From Isoetes taiwanensis (taxonomy: Eukaryota; Streptophyta; Lycopodiopsida; Isoetales; Isoetaceae): 64,000 nucleotides of DNA. The position numbers and the translations under genes were made by a program. The DNA lies in the NCBI GenBank assembly GCA_021234155.1, contig JAJEKV010000104.1, forward strand, positions 556,001 through 620,000, written 5' to 3'. The notes under the pieces were generated by a model. The model ran no database searches, was not told where the DNA came from, and worked only from the letters and a program-made list of their open reading frames with translations. Each line of letters opens with the position of its first letter. The first letter of the stretch is position 1. Of the stretch, positions 1 through 13,369 are shown piece by piece.

Positions 1-391
1 CCGGTATTTAGCCAAAGGTTTTGCGGTCGGATCACCGACCTATTAGATCATCTCTTCGGCATTAGGAAATGGCTTCGTGTATCTTGGGCACTCCGGTTCA
101 ATCAATTTTTGTCCGGATAAATTATGCAAGGTGGATCATGGCCCGGTGGCGGGTGTTTAAGATTGTCTACAATTACTTGTTGTAAATTCAAAGGAGCATA
201 TGCATTGCTTGGGGCTTCATTATGTGCCTTGACTTCTACTGCGGCGGACCTCCTCCAGCCCATTTTAAGTTTATGCCGCGGATATTGCATCCATCTTTGC
301 AGAAGACCAAACAGGCATGGGCTTTACTCCATGTTGCAAGACGGCAAAATAGGGATGGGTTGGGTTGTCTAAACAAGCCTTGTCTTTGCAG

Positions 392-566
392 GAATCTGAA
401 ATTGAAATCCCATTCCTTGTCCCCAGAAAAGATTGAGATATTTAAGTCTTTGGAAGGTTGGGCGCAATCCACAAGCTTGCCTTTTCTGAGACCTGTGGAG
501 AAATGCTGGCAACTTCAAGATTATCTTCCAGACCCAACATCTGACGATTTTTATCATCTGTTCTAA
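392..566 (+). pseudogene. Stearoyl-ACP desaturase exon fragment (copy A)
   Basis: After an AG acceptor in TTTGCAG, one open frame reads [18 protein letters not shown], later [20 protein letters not shown], and ends at a TAA (564-566). The KIEIFKSL...W...PVEKCWQ.QD.LPDP.SD.F pattern is the conserved N-terminal part of plant plastid acyl-ACP (stearoyl) desaturases, the soluble di-iron enzymes that introduce the first double bond into acyl-ACP. Only about 50 residues are present. The iron-binding glutamate and histidine helices that should follow are not found downstream, so this cannot encode an enzyme. The fragment is identical to the one in copy B. Confidence 0.8.
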
Positions 567-656
567 AGATGGACGACGTTGGGGAGCTGCCACCTTGCCT
601 TGCCAGTATGCCCTTTCGCAACAGACTCTTGCTCTCTGGAGCTGTTGTTCGTATTT

Positions 657-836
657 ATTGTACATCCCCAATGAGGTATTCTCTTAATTCCACATGAAAT
701 TTCATGAAATTCAGTAAACATGGACCTGTTTATCTGGCATTGGAACTGACATTGTACATCCCCAATGAGGTATTCTCTTAATTCCACATGAAATTTCATG
801 AAATTCAGTAAACATGGACCTGTTTATCTGGCATTG
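657..836 (+). repeat. 94-bp tandem duplication, copy A only
   Basis: Two head-to-tail copies start with ATTGTACATCCCC at 657 and 751 and both run to CTGGCATTGG. Copy B has only one (from 39,611). It is a structural difference between the two copies that is not explained by point errors, although a stitched or mis-resolved read could also create it. Confidence 0.85.
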
Positions 837-1199
837 GGCCCGGCGTCTTAGTCCATCTCATGAACTGCATTACTATAATTTGTGAAAACTAGGTGAAAAA
901 CTAAAGTTTAAGTTCTTCATTGTTAGTGTTAAACTTAGAGCAAAATTGTGGCAAAAAAGGGGGCAGAGGCATTATTGGAGTGTTACTGTTAGGGATCTAC
1001 AACAAAATTCTGAACCTTCTGCATTTCCGGAGACTCCATACCCTCCCTAGGGTATTCTTTTATTCTCTTCTAATGATGTAATACTTTTAGATGGTTTCGC
1101 TCTAGTGAGAATGGGAATGATGTAACTTGATCTAGATGTCTTTTTTCCTTCCTCATAAGTAGTCAATTAAATTTAGATGTATTCATGCGGCATGGGAAT

Positions 1200-4100
1200 T
1201 ATCAGGAACAACAATCTTAGGGGAGCATGATGGTAGCAAAAAATCTGTATGTGATATCAGTTGAACCGTTTACCTGCCGCAGCTGTTGGAGATATGGGTA
1301 TGGCTACTGTGAAGAAGGGTATGGCATAACTTTCGTTATCGTGTGTGTCGCATCAAGTTCGAATCCTCGGCTTGAAAGGACATGTAGTAATTGGCATCAT
1401 CGCAACATCCGATGGTTGCCACTCTCATTACTCTTTGTTTCGAGCGATCACGGCAAAGCGGCGAGGCATCTTCAAAGAAGAGATCCTATATGGCCGTATT
1501 GAAGAGTTTGACATTGTTGCCATTTCTAACGATCAATTGGAATGGGAAAATCAAATGGTATTCTTTGCAACAACAATTAAACTTGAAGTATGCAAAGGCG
1601 GTTGCATGTTGTGCCACTATTGAGCTCTTAGGCGGTTGCATTTTGGTTTCTTGGTTATGCGTACACAAACACTTTTCCTCTTTGCATTTGATTGTGGTAT
1701 TGCTTGTGATGTGCGAGAGTTTTACTACATGTTTTAATTATGTGCTTATTCATTATCAATATAACAACCCTAGTGCACAAAAGGGTTATTTGAGTATTAC
1801 AAACATGCCCGACTTGCCATTTTGTTGCGGTATGTTAAAACTTTAAAAGTTATTTGTTTTTCGTGCACAATTCCTTTGGATTATTTTATAGATCGGCGAC
1901 AATGATTCAATGTCGGTTAGCATTGAGGCGACAATGCCTCTAATAATGATCTAGCGGGGGATCTGGAAGATCTCGATGAAGGAAGCCCGAACACATTTGG
2001 TAATGTATAAACTTGTTATATATATAAAGGTAGGAGTTTGCATCGCGACCGTCATGAAGAGCTGCTAGCAAACTGGGCTACAATGTCATCGTCAACTTTT
2101 GTTTGTGCCAATGCATGTGTACTTTATGAAAAGTTGGATATGGTCCTTATAGCTTGCTCAAATGTTAGAACACATAGAACTTAGTCAATTTTCATGATAT
2201 ATTAGTTGAATGTAGTTGTTTTCAAATGACTCTCTTCTGGGGAACATGAAAGCTAAAGCAGTGATCACGCATATTATGAAGAGTGGATTCTTTAATCCTT
2301 TCAATCTGGACTTCTAGAGCAATAAATACATCTGGATAACATTTGGCACCATGTCCAATGATGTATCATTTTATTGTTTGGGATTTCTTTATGGGGCTAA
2401 TCCTTAAATTTGAGAAGAATTGTAATTTGTGGCCCAAGCAAAGTTCTTGTGACGGATACAAATGGTACTGTATGTTCTTTTTGGAAAATCATGGCCTTCA
2501 TGGCGGAACCTTATGGCGAATAGAATCACGAATGTCATTGCACAATGGTGCATCAACATGGGGTCGATATGTTTTTCCCTACCTTAACTAGTATGTCTTG
2601 GCCGGTTACTTTATTTTCTCTGAGGCATGGCGGAACATACTTCCAAGTTGGTGTTTGCCATCGGACTTATGCCCATGCAATATATCTTCTACCGCAGTTC
2701 TTTTGCATCAAGTGCTAAAACTAGACTTTACATATTAATTATCAAATACTAAAAATGTAGTTAATTGCTTGCATAATACTCATATAGCGTATACATACTT
2801 TATTTCAAATAGAAACACCTGTATAATTAAGCGTGTTTTTTCCATTGTCATGCATACTTTGCTTGCTTAGTCTTTTCCACCCACTTGGTTTTACCATCTT
2901 CAATTTGGGAGTGAGGATACATATCTCAACCTTCCACGGCTTCTACTTTGTGCGGATCAGTTACCACTGCGAGAGGCGTTATTGGAAAAGTTATACAAAT
3001 GGCGAGAGCGCCCTTTGACTTGCACTGTAGCTTTGCTCCTCCATTGGGTACTTGTTGTGTTTTCTTATCTTGAAAAAAGACTTGAGGCTTGAACCTTAAG
3101 CATTGCTTTCAAAGCAAATCGTTTAGTTGAATGGAATTGAGTCAACCAACCGGTTGCATACCACATTTCACTTTGAAGTTCTGTCTTATGTTTCAATATG
3201 ATATCTATCCATTTCCTCCTTTGTCCTAATACGTTTTACTTCAAGCTTTAAATATTTTCATCTATCACCATTAAGGGGTTCGATTTGGGAGTCGAACTAC
3301 ATGTATTTTTCTAATATGTTTGTCATTTTTACTTAAACAAATTTGTCGGTCTGCGGTCTGAGGGCTTTGTATGGAGTCTCGGGGCTTGCGGGTGCCATCC
3401 CTCCATCTTATTTGCAACCGTGGCGAACATTTTTGTTCTCCTTGTTTCTTAGGGTGTTGGTATTGTCACGAATGGTCTTTTTGGCATGGCGACTGTTGCC
3501 GTCTCTGTCTAAAAATTCTTGTGCTATAAGAGATTGATTTTCTTTCACTATATGATACTTTAGAGCAAATTGTAGGAAAATCTGGCTTATTGGAATAACA
3601 AGTGTTAGTAGCCATAGAATTATTCAAGTAGCTGCCACTTGTTCATGATCTTCTTCAGTTTGTTTGGGAAATTTGGAGGAATACACCCATTGTAGGCTGG
3701 CATCACGAGCAACTTACTCTTCTTTCAAGGCAGGGCGGTGACATTTCCTAGTTTACTTCAGCGTCAAGTGGAATCCCTTACCTTCGGTTTGCAAATCTGA
3801 ACACGCTAAAAATCTCATCATTAAGGGGTTCAGCTCTTTAATGGGAATTTTGGTGCCGGTATACATAAAAACAATTCACCATTCTATCTAGACATGGTCC
3901 GATTACCACTGCGAGCTCCGCGTTGGGTAAGATCCTTTATAGAATCTTGAATGCATACAAGCAAATCCTTTTTGTGACCCATAATATAATATATAATGTT
4001 TTCCCTCTCTTTCTTGCTAGTTCAAATAATCTCTTCAATTCAAGATCGTTTTCAATTGTTTATGTTACTTTAAGCTCATGTTCATGCTTAGTACTAGTGC

Positions 4101-6530
4101 TTTAAGAACTCTAATATGTATTCTTGAGGGGTTGGATTTCTTCTTGGGGGGTTATGGATTTCCTTCACGTGCAACCTTTCAACATTAAACTTCAAAATGT
4201 CCTTTGAATTGAAGCACAAAGGGGGAAGTAGTTCTGAGAAGAATATGGAAGAATAGAACAAGGTCTTGAGTTAACTGTTGACTTTGTTGTCTATTTTCGT
4301 GATTTGTTTGGACAAAGGAGATGAGTTTAACGTTGTTTTTATAATCCAGGTTTTGGTGCTCTAGGCTTTGAGGCTCTCTAAAGCATCTGTTTATATTATC
4401 TGGGGAATCCGAAATCAAGCCATACAACCAAACAGGAACAATCACCCGGTACCAATCTGTATTAAGTAATGTCAATGCGTAGCTTTAGATTCATTTCACT
4501 TGCCTGCCTTGTAGATTTGGAAAGCACCCATGCTAACAAGACAGATTGGCTCTTATTAAATTTAATTGCGTTTGATAAAGCACCAATCTTGAACAACCGG
4601 GGGAGATTAGCGGATGTGGTTTATCTAGCCATGTGAATTTTTAGATCAAGGCTTGACATTGAAGAGCATTGTCAAATGTCATATTCTCTATTGTCTCAAT
4701 GTTATATTCTCTAATGTCTCAGTATGCAATTATATCCATGTATTGCTTTCCACTTATGGGCGTATTCTCAAATGTTTGTTTAACAAAATGAAATAATTAG
4801 TTATAGAATTGGTATTTTATATCCATTGGCATTTTATATAATTGTTGGTTATCCAATGTTGTTTTGTGATATTCATTTACTTACTGGTAACATTTTGCAA
4901 TGAATCTCCAAGTCATTTATGAACTTTTTTTGCACATGGTGAAATGTGGTCTCCAAGTTTATTTTAGCTTCCATGTATTTTAACATTTTTATGTGAGTCT
5001 TAATGTGAGAATTATTCGCTAATTTAATTAAATGTTCATTCTTTTTCTTAGCTCCCATGTGCTTTTAGATCCTAATTTAATTTTACAAAGTAGTTTTGTT
5101 TTCAATGTCATAGTGTTTTTTTTCTTCTTGGGATAGTGTGTCTCTTCTTCTTTTCAATGTGATAGTGGGCTTATCTACTTCTTTCGTAGAACCAACATTC
5201 CATTGCCCCAAGCATCCTATGGCTAGTTTAGACTTTTTAGCAATCCTAGGACATAATCATTTGTCGCCATGTTGAATGACAAGTAGGAAACCTTATCCTT
5301 TCCAACAATGCCCTAAAGGTTTTCAATGGCAAAATCATTTTTGCCAAAGAATCTTATAGATTCATATGTTCAAGCGAGTTTAGAGACCGATTTCGTAGAT
5401 CTTTAACATATCTTCTATTAATTTTTCCCTTACATTGCAGCCGCCTCTGAATCCTTGCTCTATAGAACCCTAGATTTATTTGGCTAGACCTATGCCATGA
5501 GATATTCAGTTGATTGAAGAAAATGCGAGGATGGGATCCTTGTCTTCGGTAAAAAATTCTGGTACAAGTATTTTCTTTGCAACACGATGCTGTGCAAGTC
5601 TAAAATTTTGGCAAAGTGTGCGTTTTCTTTCTCATTTGACTATCTCGATCTCCAGTTTTTTATCTTCAACGCATTTCCATCTCATCTTGCTAAAATTTGG
5701 GGCTATCTACAAGTATTCCTTTTTAGCAAAACATTGTGCTAATTTGTTTGTAGAGCTGGATAATGGTGCGGAAATAGTTAGTAGGCTAGTATGGGCTATG
5801 ATCTTGTTCTTTAATCATCTCAGTGCTGGTGGTGCAGAAATTCTCTGAGACATGTCATGACAGCAGCCAATATTTTGGTTCTTCCTTTTTCTGTATCTCT
5901 TATTGGGTTACACAATGCATAAAATTGCGAAGGACCATTTGCATTATCTTATCGAGTTGCATATCACTATAGATTGATGCGTTCCATTTTAGGGCTCTAT
6001 TTGGTTGCATTCTATATTGTAGGTGGAGATCAAATTATTAAATCTACTCTTGGATTCCAGAGCTGAGTTAGCAAAACGAAATTCCACAGCACCGTATGCA
6101 TTGGTTTTTCCTATAGTGCAAAGATACATCCCATCTTCTTGAGGGTATAATTATTTTTTGCTTTACAGGATATGCAATTTGTAATGAAAAGACATTCTGA
6201 GAGGCTTGCCAAACTTAGGCCATCAACACTAGCTTAGGAGCATTGATGATAATCGGGTTTAATATGACTTGTAACATTTCAGGTCTTCTAGTCTTCTTCA
6301 GCGGTAGAAGTGGTTCTTATTTTATTGTTCTGCGATGGCTTGTGGACCAACATGGGGAGGAGCTCACATTTATTATAGAAAGATTATCGAGGAGGAGATC
6401 AATTTGCCACTTGATACCAGCAAGCGTGTACCATCTTATACTTCATCCGCGTCGGTGGCGGACAAACATTTCACGCAAAACTTCGAAGCCTAAAAGATGT
6501 GGCAAAGGCGGTCTATCATTTGCTTGAAAT
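1200..6530 (+). pseudogene. Unidentified multi-exon gene remnant (copy A)
   Basis: This is the counterpart of the coding-looking segments at 40,260-45,404 in copy B, embedded in A/T-rich intron-like DNA. The frame around 1,440-1,623 (KEEILYGRIEEFDIVAISN) is still recognisable. The segments equivalent to 41,803-41,910 and 42,562-42,843 are broken by small indels. I see no known domain. Between the islands (2,000-2,340, 2,600-2,830, 4,100-5,500 and others) I see only A/T-rich non-coding sequence. The final island near 6,330-6,500 is also frameshifted compared with 45,236-45,404. Confidence 0.4.
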
Positions 6531-7677
6531 TGCGGTATGTGCCTCACGCCTCGGGGCGTGCTTTGCATGTATCTATTGATTTTATCAACCACAGCCTGCG
6601 AAGTTTAGGGGCTGTTTCACGGTTTTCGTTTGATTCTTGAGGCATGTCAAGGAAGTGCTTTTCAAAGAATATGATATGTTGGAGTGAGACTCATTGATTC
6701 ATTTTCTTGTACAAGTTTGCCAGCCATGCTAATAATGCATTTGCGCATCCTCTTTTCTCATAACCTTCCAACCCAATTGCAGCTTACGAGTTACAAAGTA
6801 CGAATTATGTTTCCATATCCTATTTGTAATCAGCAACTTCCTGAAATCAATGGCTCCTTTTGTATCTTTCTTAAGGTGGTTCAAAAAAAAAAAACTCATT
6901 TACGACGAGGAAAAGACTAAATTCATGTCCTTTCAAGTAAAAGATGATGTAAAAAATGTGGAACTGCAAAATTCTGCACCCAAAGAATACGGCCGAATAC
7001 TTGTTTGTGAGAAGTCTTTCTGGACTCATTTAGTTGAGTAGCGACATGATACCTCAGAGTTATCTCCTTTTGGCCGTTCTCTAAGGTGATTGTATCCACC
7101 CTTCAGTATTGTGTAACTATGGGAGCAACCTCTAGGTTTAGAAAGGTTCTCTAACGAAGGTTACAACATATTCCAAACAATACTTTCACGCAAATGCATT
7201 AGAATCAGTTTGTCTATTTTCTGCTTAGGTTTCTTCTTTCATAGAATTATGTTTAGTTTTTGTACTATACTGGTCATCACTATATTACTCTTTTACTCCA
7301 GATAAACTATGTGAACATACGAACTTATTTGCATTGTTACTTCAAGATCTTGGAGTGCCTATACCAAGCATGAACCTTCGTCCATCTTAGCTAGAGTATG
7401 CACTTAGATTATTTTCGCAATCTAAACCTTCAAAGTGTCAGCATGGAAAGTCCTCTTGCACTCTAAAAAATAACCTTTCGTATAACACTCCATGGCACCA
7501 CACCTTCAATTGCAAAACATAATAATGGTGATAATCTTAATACAACTATATGTGGTCCCCTATTTGTTAGCAGACGTCGGACAAGCACAAACATATAATA
7601 CTCATCCAATCCTCATACTCGTCCAATCCTGACCCTTGATGGAAGCAATATTCCATGGAATATTCCAAATCCATAAA

Positions 7678-7893
7678 CTAGGGCCGTTCATCCAAAAATA
7701 AGATGGGGTCAAACCCCATTTTCCACGTCACCAAAAGGACATGTACATCTTGAGTACTCAACAACAAGCGTACATACACTACATGTTCAATAGCACCATT
7801 TCGAATGAGCAACACATGCCCTTCAATGGCAACAAACTTGAACATGCTCCCCATTTTGTTACCGCGGTTAAAAGGAACATTCCTCTTCAACAC
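7678..7893 (-). CDS. Hypothetical small ORF or exon, minus strand
   Basis: A 71-codon frame starts at a methionine and contains MGSMFKFVAIEGH and later VTWKMGFDPILFLDERP before its stop. Copy B keeps the last 58 codons (46,589-46,765) in the same frame, with a few substitutions, and loses the upstream part to a stop. Composition is protein-like (regular hydrophobic spacing, conserved across both copies), but I recognise no family. It may be an exon of a transposase-like or host gene, or chance. Confidence 0.3.
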   Translation of the reverse strand: MLKRNVPFNRGNKMGSMFKFVAIEGHVLLIRNGAIEHVVYVRLLLSTQDVHVLLVTWKMGFDPILFLDERP

Positions 7894-8152
7894 TAAAGGT
7901 GGCTGCCCACATCGATACTGTTACCGGCAAGCAACAAGAAGATGAAGACAACATCAGGCATGAAGCCCTTCTTGGACCGGTCCGGCATGCCTCCACGGAC
8001 ATCTAAAAAGAACATAAAAAAAAGCAAAGAAGAAGGATATAACACTGCAAAATTAAACCCATCAAGTAAGAAAAAGGAAAAAAGCACAACTTCAAGAGGT
8101 CGGATATGGCGTTGACTCTAAAATCCATAAAAAAGAAAGCGGGATGTCCACC

Positions 8153-8244
8153 GCCATAACCATCTCCGGTGTCCCATGCGACTTCTCCTTCCCGGATCGC
8201 CATAACCATCTCCGATTGTCCTTAGCGACTTCTCCTTCTCCAGT
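8153..8244. repeat. Two-copy minisatellite of about 46 bp (copy A)
   Basis: Two head-to-tail units begin GCCATAACCATCTCC at 8,153 and 8,199. The same pair occurs in copy B at 47,051 and 47,096, so it predates the duplication. On the minus strand it would encode a repeated LEMVMA segment, but no gene is evident. Confidence 0.75.
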
Positions 8245-9204
8245 GCCCAAGGAATTTCCAAATCGGACAAGGCAAAACCTATATACTGACATCAGCATTA
8301 TACTAAAAAACATAAACCTTAAAAATCATATGTAACATGTTGCCCTCCACAATTGTGGAAGATAAACCATATGAAAAAAAAACTTGACATCTTAGAATTG
8401 AATTGAATCAAATACATGTTCTATCGTCCACGGAGACCAATTGGCCTATGGGACCCAATCGAAATAGTACAGCAAATAGATTACTATCAGGATTGAAAAA
8501 CCCCCACTCTAAAGGGTTTTCGAGGGAAAAACCTTGGTAGTAATAGACATGCTAAGAAACTGTACAATGATAACATTATGGTACATTGCAATTTCAATGC
8601 ATTGTGTAAGGACATAGCTAAGTGCGCTCATCAACATGCAAGAAAAAAAACAAAAAATAAAATTAAAAAGACATTACATAAACCTTTATAACACCGCCAA
8701 AGAGAGCTGGCCTTTCAAAACTAGAAAATACTGAGGCATCATCTAAAGTATTCAATTTATATCACTTTGACCTAATTAGGCTTTAAAATGGTATGAAAAA
8801 TTATGTAAGTGACATTTCAATTATTTTTTTAGGTATCGAGTTCAATTCAATTTATATTATCTTACACTAATTTCCCTGCGGCTTTATTTTCTATGGCCTC
8901 TGGCGTGCCTTTTTGCTAGTTTATTTTTTTTGTTTTTACATGTCAATATATAGTTCTTTTTAATTAACAATGTAAATAGTTTTAATGTCAATGATATTTT
9001 TAACGTGAATGGTCTTTTTGTTTTTTTTTTTTTATTTCTTTATTTATGTAAGTTTTCTAATTATTGAATGCCTTTATTTTTTTGCATGTACACTAATAAC
9101 AAAATGCGTCGCTCTTGGAAATCGATTTTCGCAGCTCGAAGACATTCTAGGTAAGAATTTGAGTTTGAGTAGGAGAATAAAATTTTAATGTTTTATTTAG
9201 GTTA

Positions 9205-9540
9205 AAAAAAAACTTGAGAGACTTGGACAAGGGCATGGTCGGCTCATGCTAGTGGAAGACTAGGTGTTCGGGTCCAAGCTCACCGTTTACTCTTTTAATT
9301 TTATTGATTAATGTATTTAGTTTATAAAAAATTGGGGAGACTTGGACAAGGGCATGGTGGGCTCAGCCTTGAGTGGAGAAGACTAGGTGTTCGGGTCCAA
9401 GCTCACTTGTTTTACTCTTGTAATTTTATTGATTAATGTATTTAGTTTAGAAAAAATTGGGGAGACTTGGACAAGGGCATGGTGGCTCCCTTGAGTGGAA
9501 GACTAGGTGTTCGGGTCCAAGCTCCACCGCCTACTCTTGT
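9205..9540. repeat. About 120-bp tandem repeats (copy A)
   Basis: Three units, recognised by GAGACTTGGACAAGGGC at 9,218, 9,337 and 9,461 (period 119-124), each followed by GAAGACTAGGTGTTC and an A/T-rich linker ending in TTAGTTTA. The array lies about 300 bp upstream of the kinase-like gene remnant in both copies. A decayed partial unit follows to about 9,600. Confidence 0.9.
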
Positions 9541-9840
9541 TTATTTTTTATTAATATATCAATAAATAGAAATCTTTATGGGGATTGGACAAGGGGCAGG
9601 GTTTTTGAAAAAAATTGCATTATTGATTTTTCGGGTTTCTAGTTAAGAATGTTGTTTTTAAAATGTTAGGGATGTCAAAGAAACATTAATGTGGAGTGGT
9701 TAAAGCAAGAAGAAATTTCAATAGTTGGTTTTCAAAAAAAATTAAAAAGGGAAACTAACTCTTAAGAAAGTAGGTAAAGATTTATAATGAAGGTTTGAAA
9801 AAAGTCACAAAGCAAGATTAATGAATCTAAATTGGTTTTG

Positions 9841-11224
9841 TAGGTATGGCCAGAGAGTGTGAAGACACAAATGGTTAGTGAGATTAGGCAGCGTGGTCAT
9901 AAATGAGATATGTGCTAGCGAAAGTCCCGTAGAGATGCAAAGGCGGTCAGCGTGTCGACCATTTTGTCGGGACATGTGAAAAAGGAAGTGCCAATTTGAG
10001 TTAGCACAAAAATGGCCCAGTCAAGAAGAAATGTTAACTTCTCTCCTTGGCCTTATGTAAAAAACCAATGATTGGAAACCCCATGGATGAGGCGAAGACA
10101 TGTTTGAAGTATTGATCGCGGCTTAAAAGTCCCAATCTTAGAGGCTCGTGTCAAGGAATGGGTAGCTTCATGGAATTCCTCAAAGAAGCGGCGTCGCGGA
10201 TCCACAAGAACATCATTGCGGATCTCAATGCCGCGTCGGTTGGAGGTAATTAAAAATGCTTTGCATCGGGGGAAGCTCTAGTGGGCGAGGGCCTAGCAAG
10301 CCCCACTTTTCTTTGGAGAATCACATGAACACATCAATCTTTGTTGATCCCATACCCGTGAGGCCGTGGATGTGATCGCCTTATTGAGGAGAAACCAACA
10401 CATCATGCGTATCAAATCAAGATCAGCGGAACACAACACTTCCTAGATGATGAGCTATATAGTGGATGGGTTTTCAAGGGCAAAAGATAGAGGCGAGGCG
10501 TATGAGATGGCTCAAAGATACATGCAGCTTCAAGGCCATCACTGCTTTGGCTACATCCATTGGACTTGCATATGAAGTTGCTAGCTCTAGTGGGGATACC
10601 ATAGGGCCAATGGTGATTCGACCTTTCATGAATGGAGAACACTTGCACACTTGTTTGACTATTTACCTAATAACTTGTCCGCGTTTTAGAAGGCGCCAAG
10701 AAGAGCCGACAAACACATAGGCACTGAACTTAGGAGCAAAATCACGAGTTGTATATCGATATGTTCGGAGATAGCTCTTGCCCTAGCGAGAAGGTGTCCT
10801 TGAGATCCACAAAAGGCCACTTCACTCACACAAAGCTTAATTGCAAGAGAGTCAAATTACATTTTGATGATGAGTACCAAAATGTGTGTGTGGCCATTGG
10901 TGATTGGGACAATGCAATTCATTTTTACGCCAAAGGCGTCGTCCCTTGTTGAAGTGTCGGTACTTGCTTTTGGGATGGACAAAGCAAAATATCCATGGTT
11001 AGAGGAAAGCATGTTTGAGAAATCAAAAGGATGATGATGGTGTATGGGGACACGAAATTCATGATGTCTATGCATTGGGATATATTTATGAGATGCTTCT
11101 GGATTTCGTGCAAGCTATGCGACGAATGGAGTGGTTTAATAATAACAACAATGCCCAATGGATTAATCCAACCCATATGTACCAACGACGTCTTGACAAG
11201 TTGGAGGAGCAAAAACAAGAATGA
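9841..11224 (+). pseudogene. Kinase-like gene remnant (copy A)
   Basis: Counterpart of 48,726-50,119 with more frameshifts. The recognisable pieces are the upstream basic region (about 9,930-10,020), the LAYEVASSSGDT.GPMVIRPFMNGE hinge-like region (about 10,560-10,640, ending in a frameshift), HTKLNCKRVKLHFDDEYQNV (about 10,830-10,885), IGDWDNA, and HDVYALGYIYEML (about 11,059-11,097) running to a TGA after EEQKQE. It cannot be translated as one protein as given. The motif-level reasoning is under the copy B entry. Confidence 0.45.
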
Positions 11225-11839
11225 TGTGCCTACGTGAAGGCGTATTCTCATCCGCGACCCAAAGCTTCTGAAGTTGTTGAAGCCTTACAAAGTGTTGGAA
11301 TATCTTCTACCATGGTTGTGAGACAAAGACGGCACATGAAGTGCATGGATGCCTTGGAGATGTCAAAATTGTTGTTATCACAACTCTTAGCATGAATACA
11401 ATATTGTATTGTTTAAGAGTAGTAAATTTTTTTAATTGTCTAATAACCAAATATATAAAGACACTTTTAATTATTCAAATCCCAATGTTTTTTGTAATGA
11501 ACTTCCCATGTTGCTAACATTTGTTTTGCTTTCCTACTATGTTATTCATCGCACTCCATATAAATAACTTGCAAGTTTTGCACATGTCCGACAACCATGG
11601 GATGCGACGCGATGGCATATCTATTGTTCATAACTTTACTTCTCGTGTGGCTTGGTAGCCTTATTGACACCCTAAACCTGCAAAGGCCTTTAAAGGCGGT
11701 TGGCCGTTCGGGTTTAGCTTCGCCACCACCCACCTCCACCATTGTCTTGGTTTGGTATGGATTATTTTCTAGGATAAAATGGTTGTTAACCATTTATTTT
11801 TAACGTTCTAATGTTTTTAAATGTAGTGTGTAAATGCGG

Positions 11840-13351
11840 TTCGTCCTTCTTTTCCTATGCATAATGTTAGATCGTCGTGTTTTACGGCGGATCTTCTTCT
11901 CATGAAAGGCGAAGAGTGGGAGGAAAAGGACCTCCGATTCGAGGAGGAAGGCGAAGAAGCGGGGAACTCGAGATATCAGCGGGCGATAACCACGAAGATA
12001 GGTGGAATGCCTTGCAACTTGGGATGGCAGCCCTCGAGAAATGGAGATTCTTGGCGCAAAGGCTGTTGAACAAAGTGAAGTGGAGAAAGGCCCCCATGAC
12101 CCCCCTACGTCATAGCTCATACACTCCTTGAGAATTCAATCTTGAAGCCTTCAGGGGGCGAGGGGATCAAACCATTACGAATGAGCACCGACCGCCCGTT
12201 CACGTCCGAGTGGGCCGCAATTCCTCTTCAAGCTCTATTAAAAGATCGTGCACCACCACCCTCCGAAAGGCATCTCTTTGAATATGAGTGAGTTCATCTT
12301 GAATTATGCCCTTTTTGTTCACTAACACATATTCATATGTTAGTCGTATGTTGAGTGTAGTAACAAGAAGGTGCCACGCCCGCAACTGCTTGGCAGATGG
12401 CGACAATTTTTGGAAGATGGCTAATAGTGTCACAAATAGCATTTGCCAAAACGTCCACAAGGGTGAATGGAACTTCGGGGAGCCTATGATGAGGAAAAAG
12501 AGGGATCAAGGAGATTTTAGAAGCGGAATATCCAGAGCTCAAGTCGGGGAGAGATCTCATGGAGGGAGGTTTGTTCAAAGCGGGGGTAAACATGTTAAAG
12601 CCACCCGGTATTAGGCTCTTTTCGTTCTTCATTATAACCTCATTGTACTCATATTTTATTTATATTTTCTGCGGTAATCGGAAAAAGCGGTGAAAGCTCT
12701 TGCCAAAGCTATAGGAGTCTCGATAGAAGTGGCCTGACCTATCTGGTTGACTGATGAGGCATTTCAAGTACATCATCTCTCCCATGAGTCGTATAATTAG
12801 ATGGCGCCATGTGGACTAAGTCCTTGTATTGCATTGTAGTCGGGAGAGTCATTATAATTAGATGGCGCCATGTGGACTAAGTCCTTGTATTGCATTGTAG
12901 TGTTTGAAGGCCAACATATTATCAAAGAAAGGGAAGCTAGAACAAAGCGGTATTTGGGGCCGAATGCGGTGAAGCAAGCAAGTGGCGACCATAGTGCCAA
13001 TAAAGGCTGGATGCAGCCGGTTATGGCTTTTACGGATAAGCTATTTGTAAGTATAAATTTGGTTTATAATGTAGGTTCTCGAGTTGAACACTAACATTAG
13101 TTTTGGTGCTCATTCTCAATAGAAGTCATTTTGTCGATTAAGCCCCTGCTGCTAAAGATGAGCGCGAAAGGGCCTTCAAAAAGCGACCATGCGGCCATCG
13201 ATCTGGCCATTGCTTGCGTGGGCGGGGAAGTGTGTATCATTCATTAGATAATTATTTGTGACTACAATGAACTAATTGTTGCGATACAATATAATACAGG
13301 CCAATGAAGGCGAAGGCCAATGAAGGCGAAGAAGAAGAGAGCAACAACTAA
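11840..13351 (+). pseudogene. Downstream exons of an unidentified gene (copy A)
   Basis: Coding-looking pieces in order: GDNHEDRWNALQLGMAALEK (about 11,980-12,040) to about 12,280; a segment with NFWKMANSVTNSICQNVHKG and, one frame over, RIKEILEAEYPELKSGRDLM (about 12,400-12,600); a KALAKAIGVS exon near 12,690; FTDKLF near 13,030; and a last exon after ATACAG at 13,300 that ends EGEEEESNN-stop (13,349-13,351). They may be the 3' part of the kinase-like gene or of a transposon-encoded protein. No family recognised. Confidence 0.35.
12793..12900. repeat. About 61-bp tandem duplication (copy A)
   Basis: TAATTAGATGGCGCCATGTG and the next 40 or so bases occur at about 12,794 and 12,855. Present also in copy B (51,690-51,797), so older than the duplication. 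It lies inside the downstream-exon region and includes in-frame stops. Confidence 0.85.
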
Positions 13352-13369
13352 AGACTCAATATATTTTGT

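Larger units (their letters stand above)
6531..9204. other. Mostly non-coding, intron-like DNA (copy A)
   Basis: A/T-rich DNA, nearly identical to 45,410-48,108. A 63-codon frame at 6,850-7,041 follows an A10 run and is conserved in copy B, but it matches nothing I know. A minus-strand frame at 7,678-7,893 and a short minisatellite near 8,153 are listed separately. Otherwise I see no gene. Poly-T runs near 9,020 and an A/T-rich 8,640-9,060 suggest intergenic sequence or transposon debris. Confidence 0.5.

Noticed and set aside
1345-1380. AGTTCGAATCC, a tRNA T-loop-like sequence
   Set aside because: No acceptor or anticodon stem around it, and copy B reads AGTTCAGATCC at the same place.
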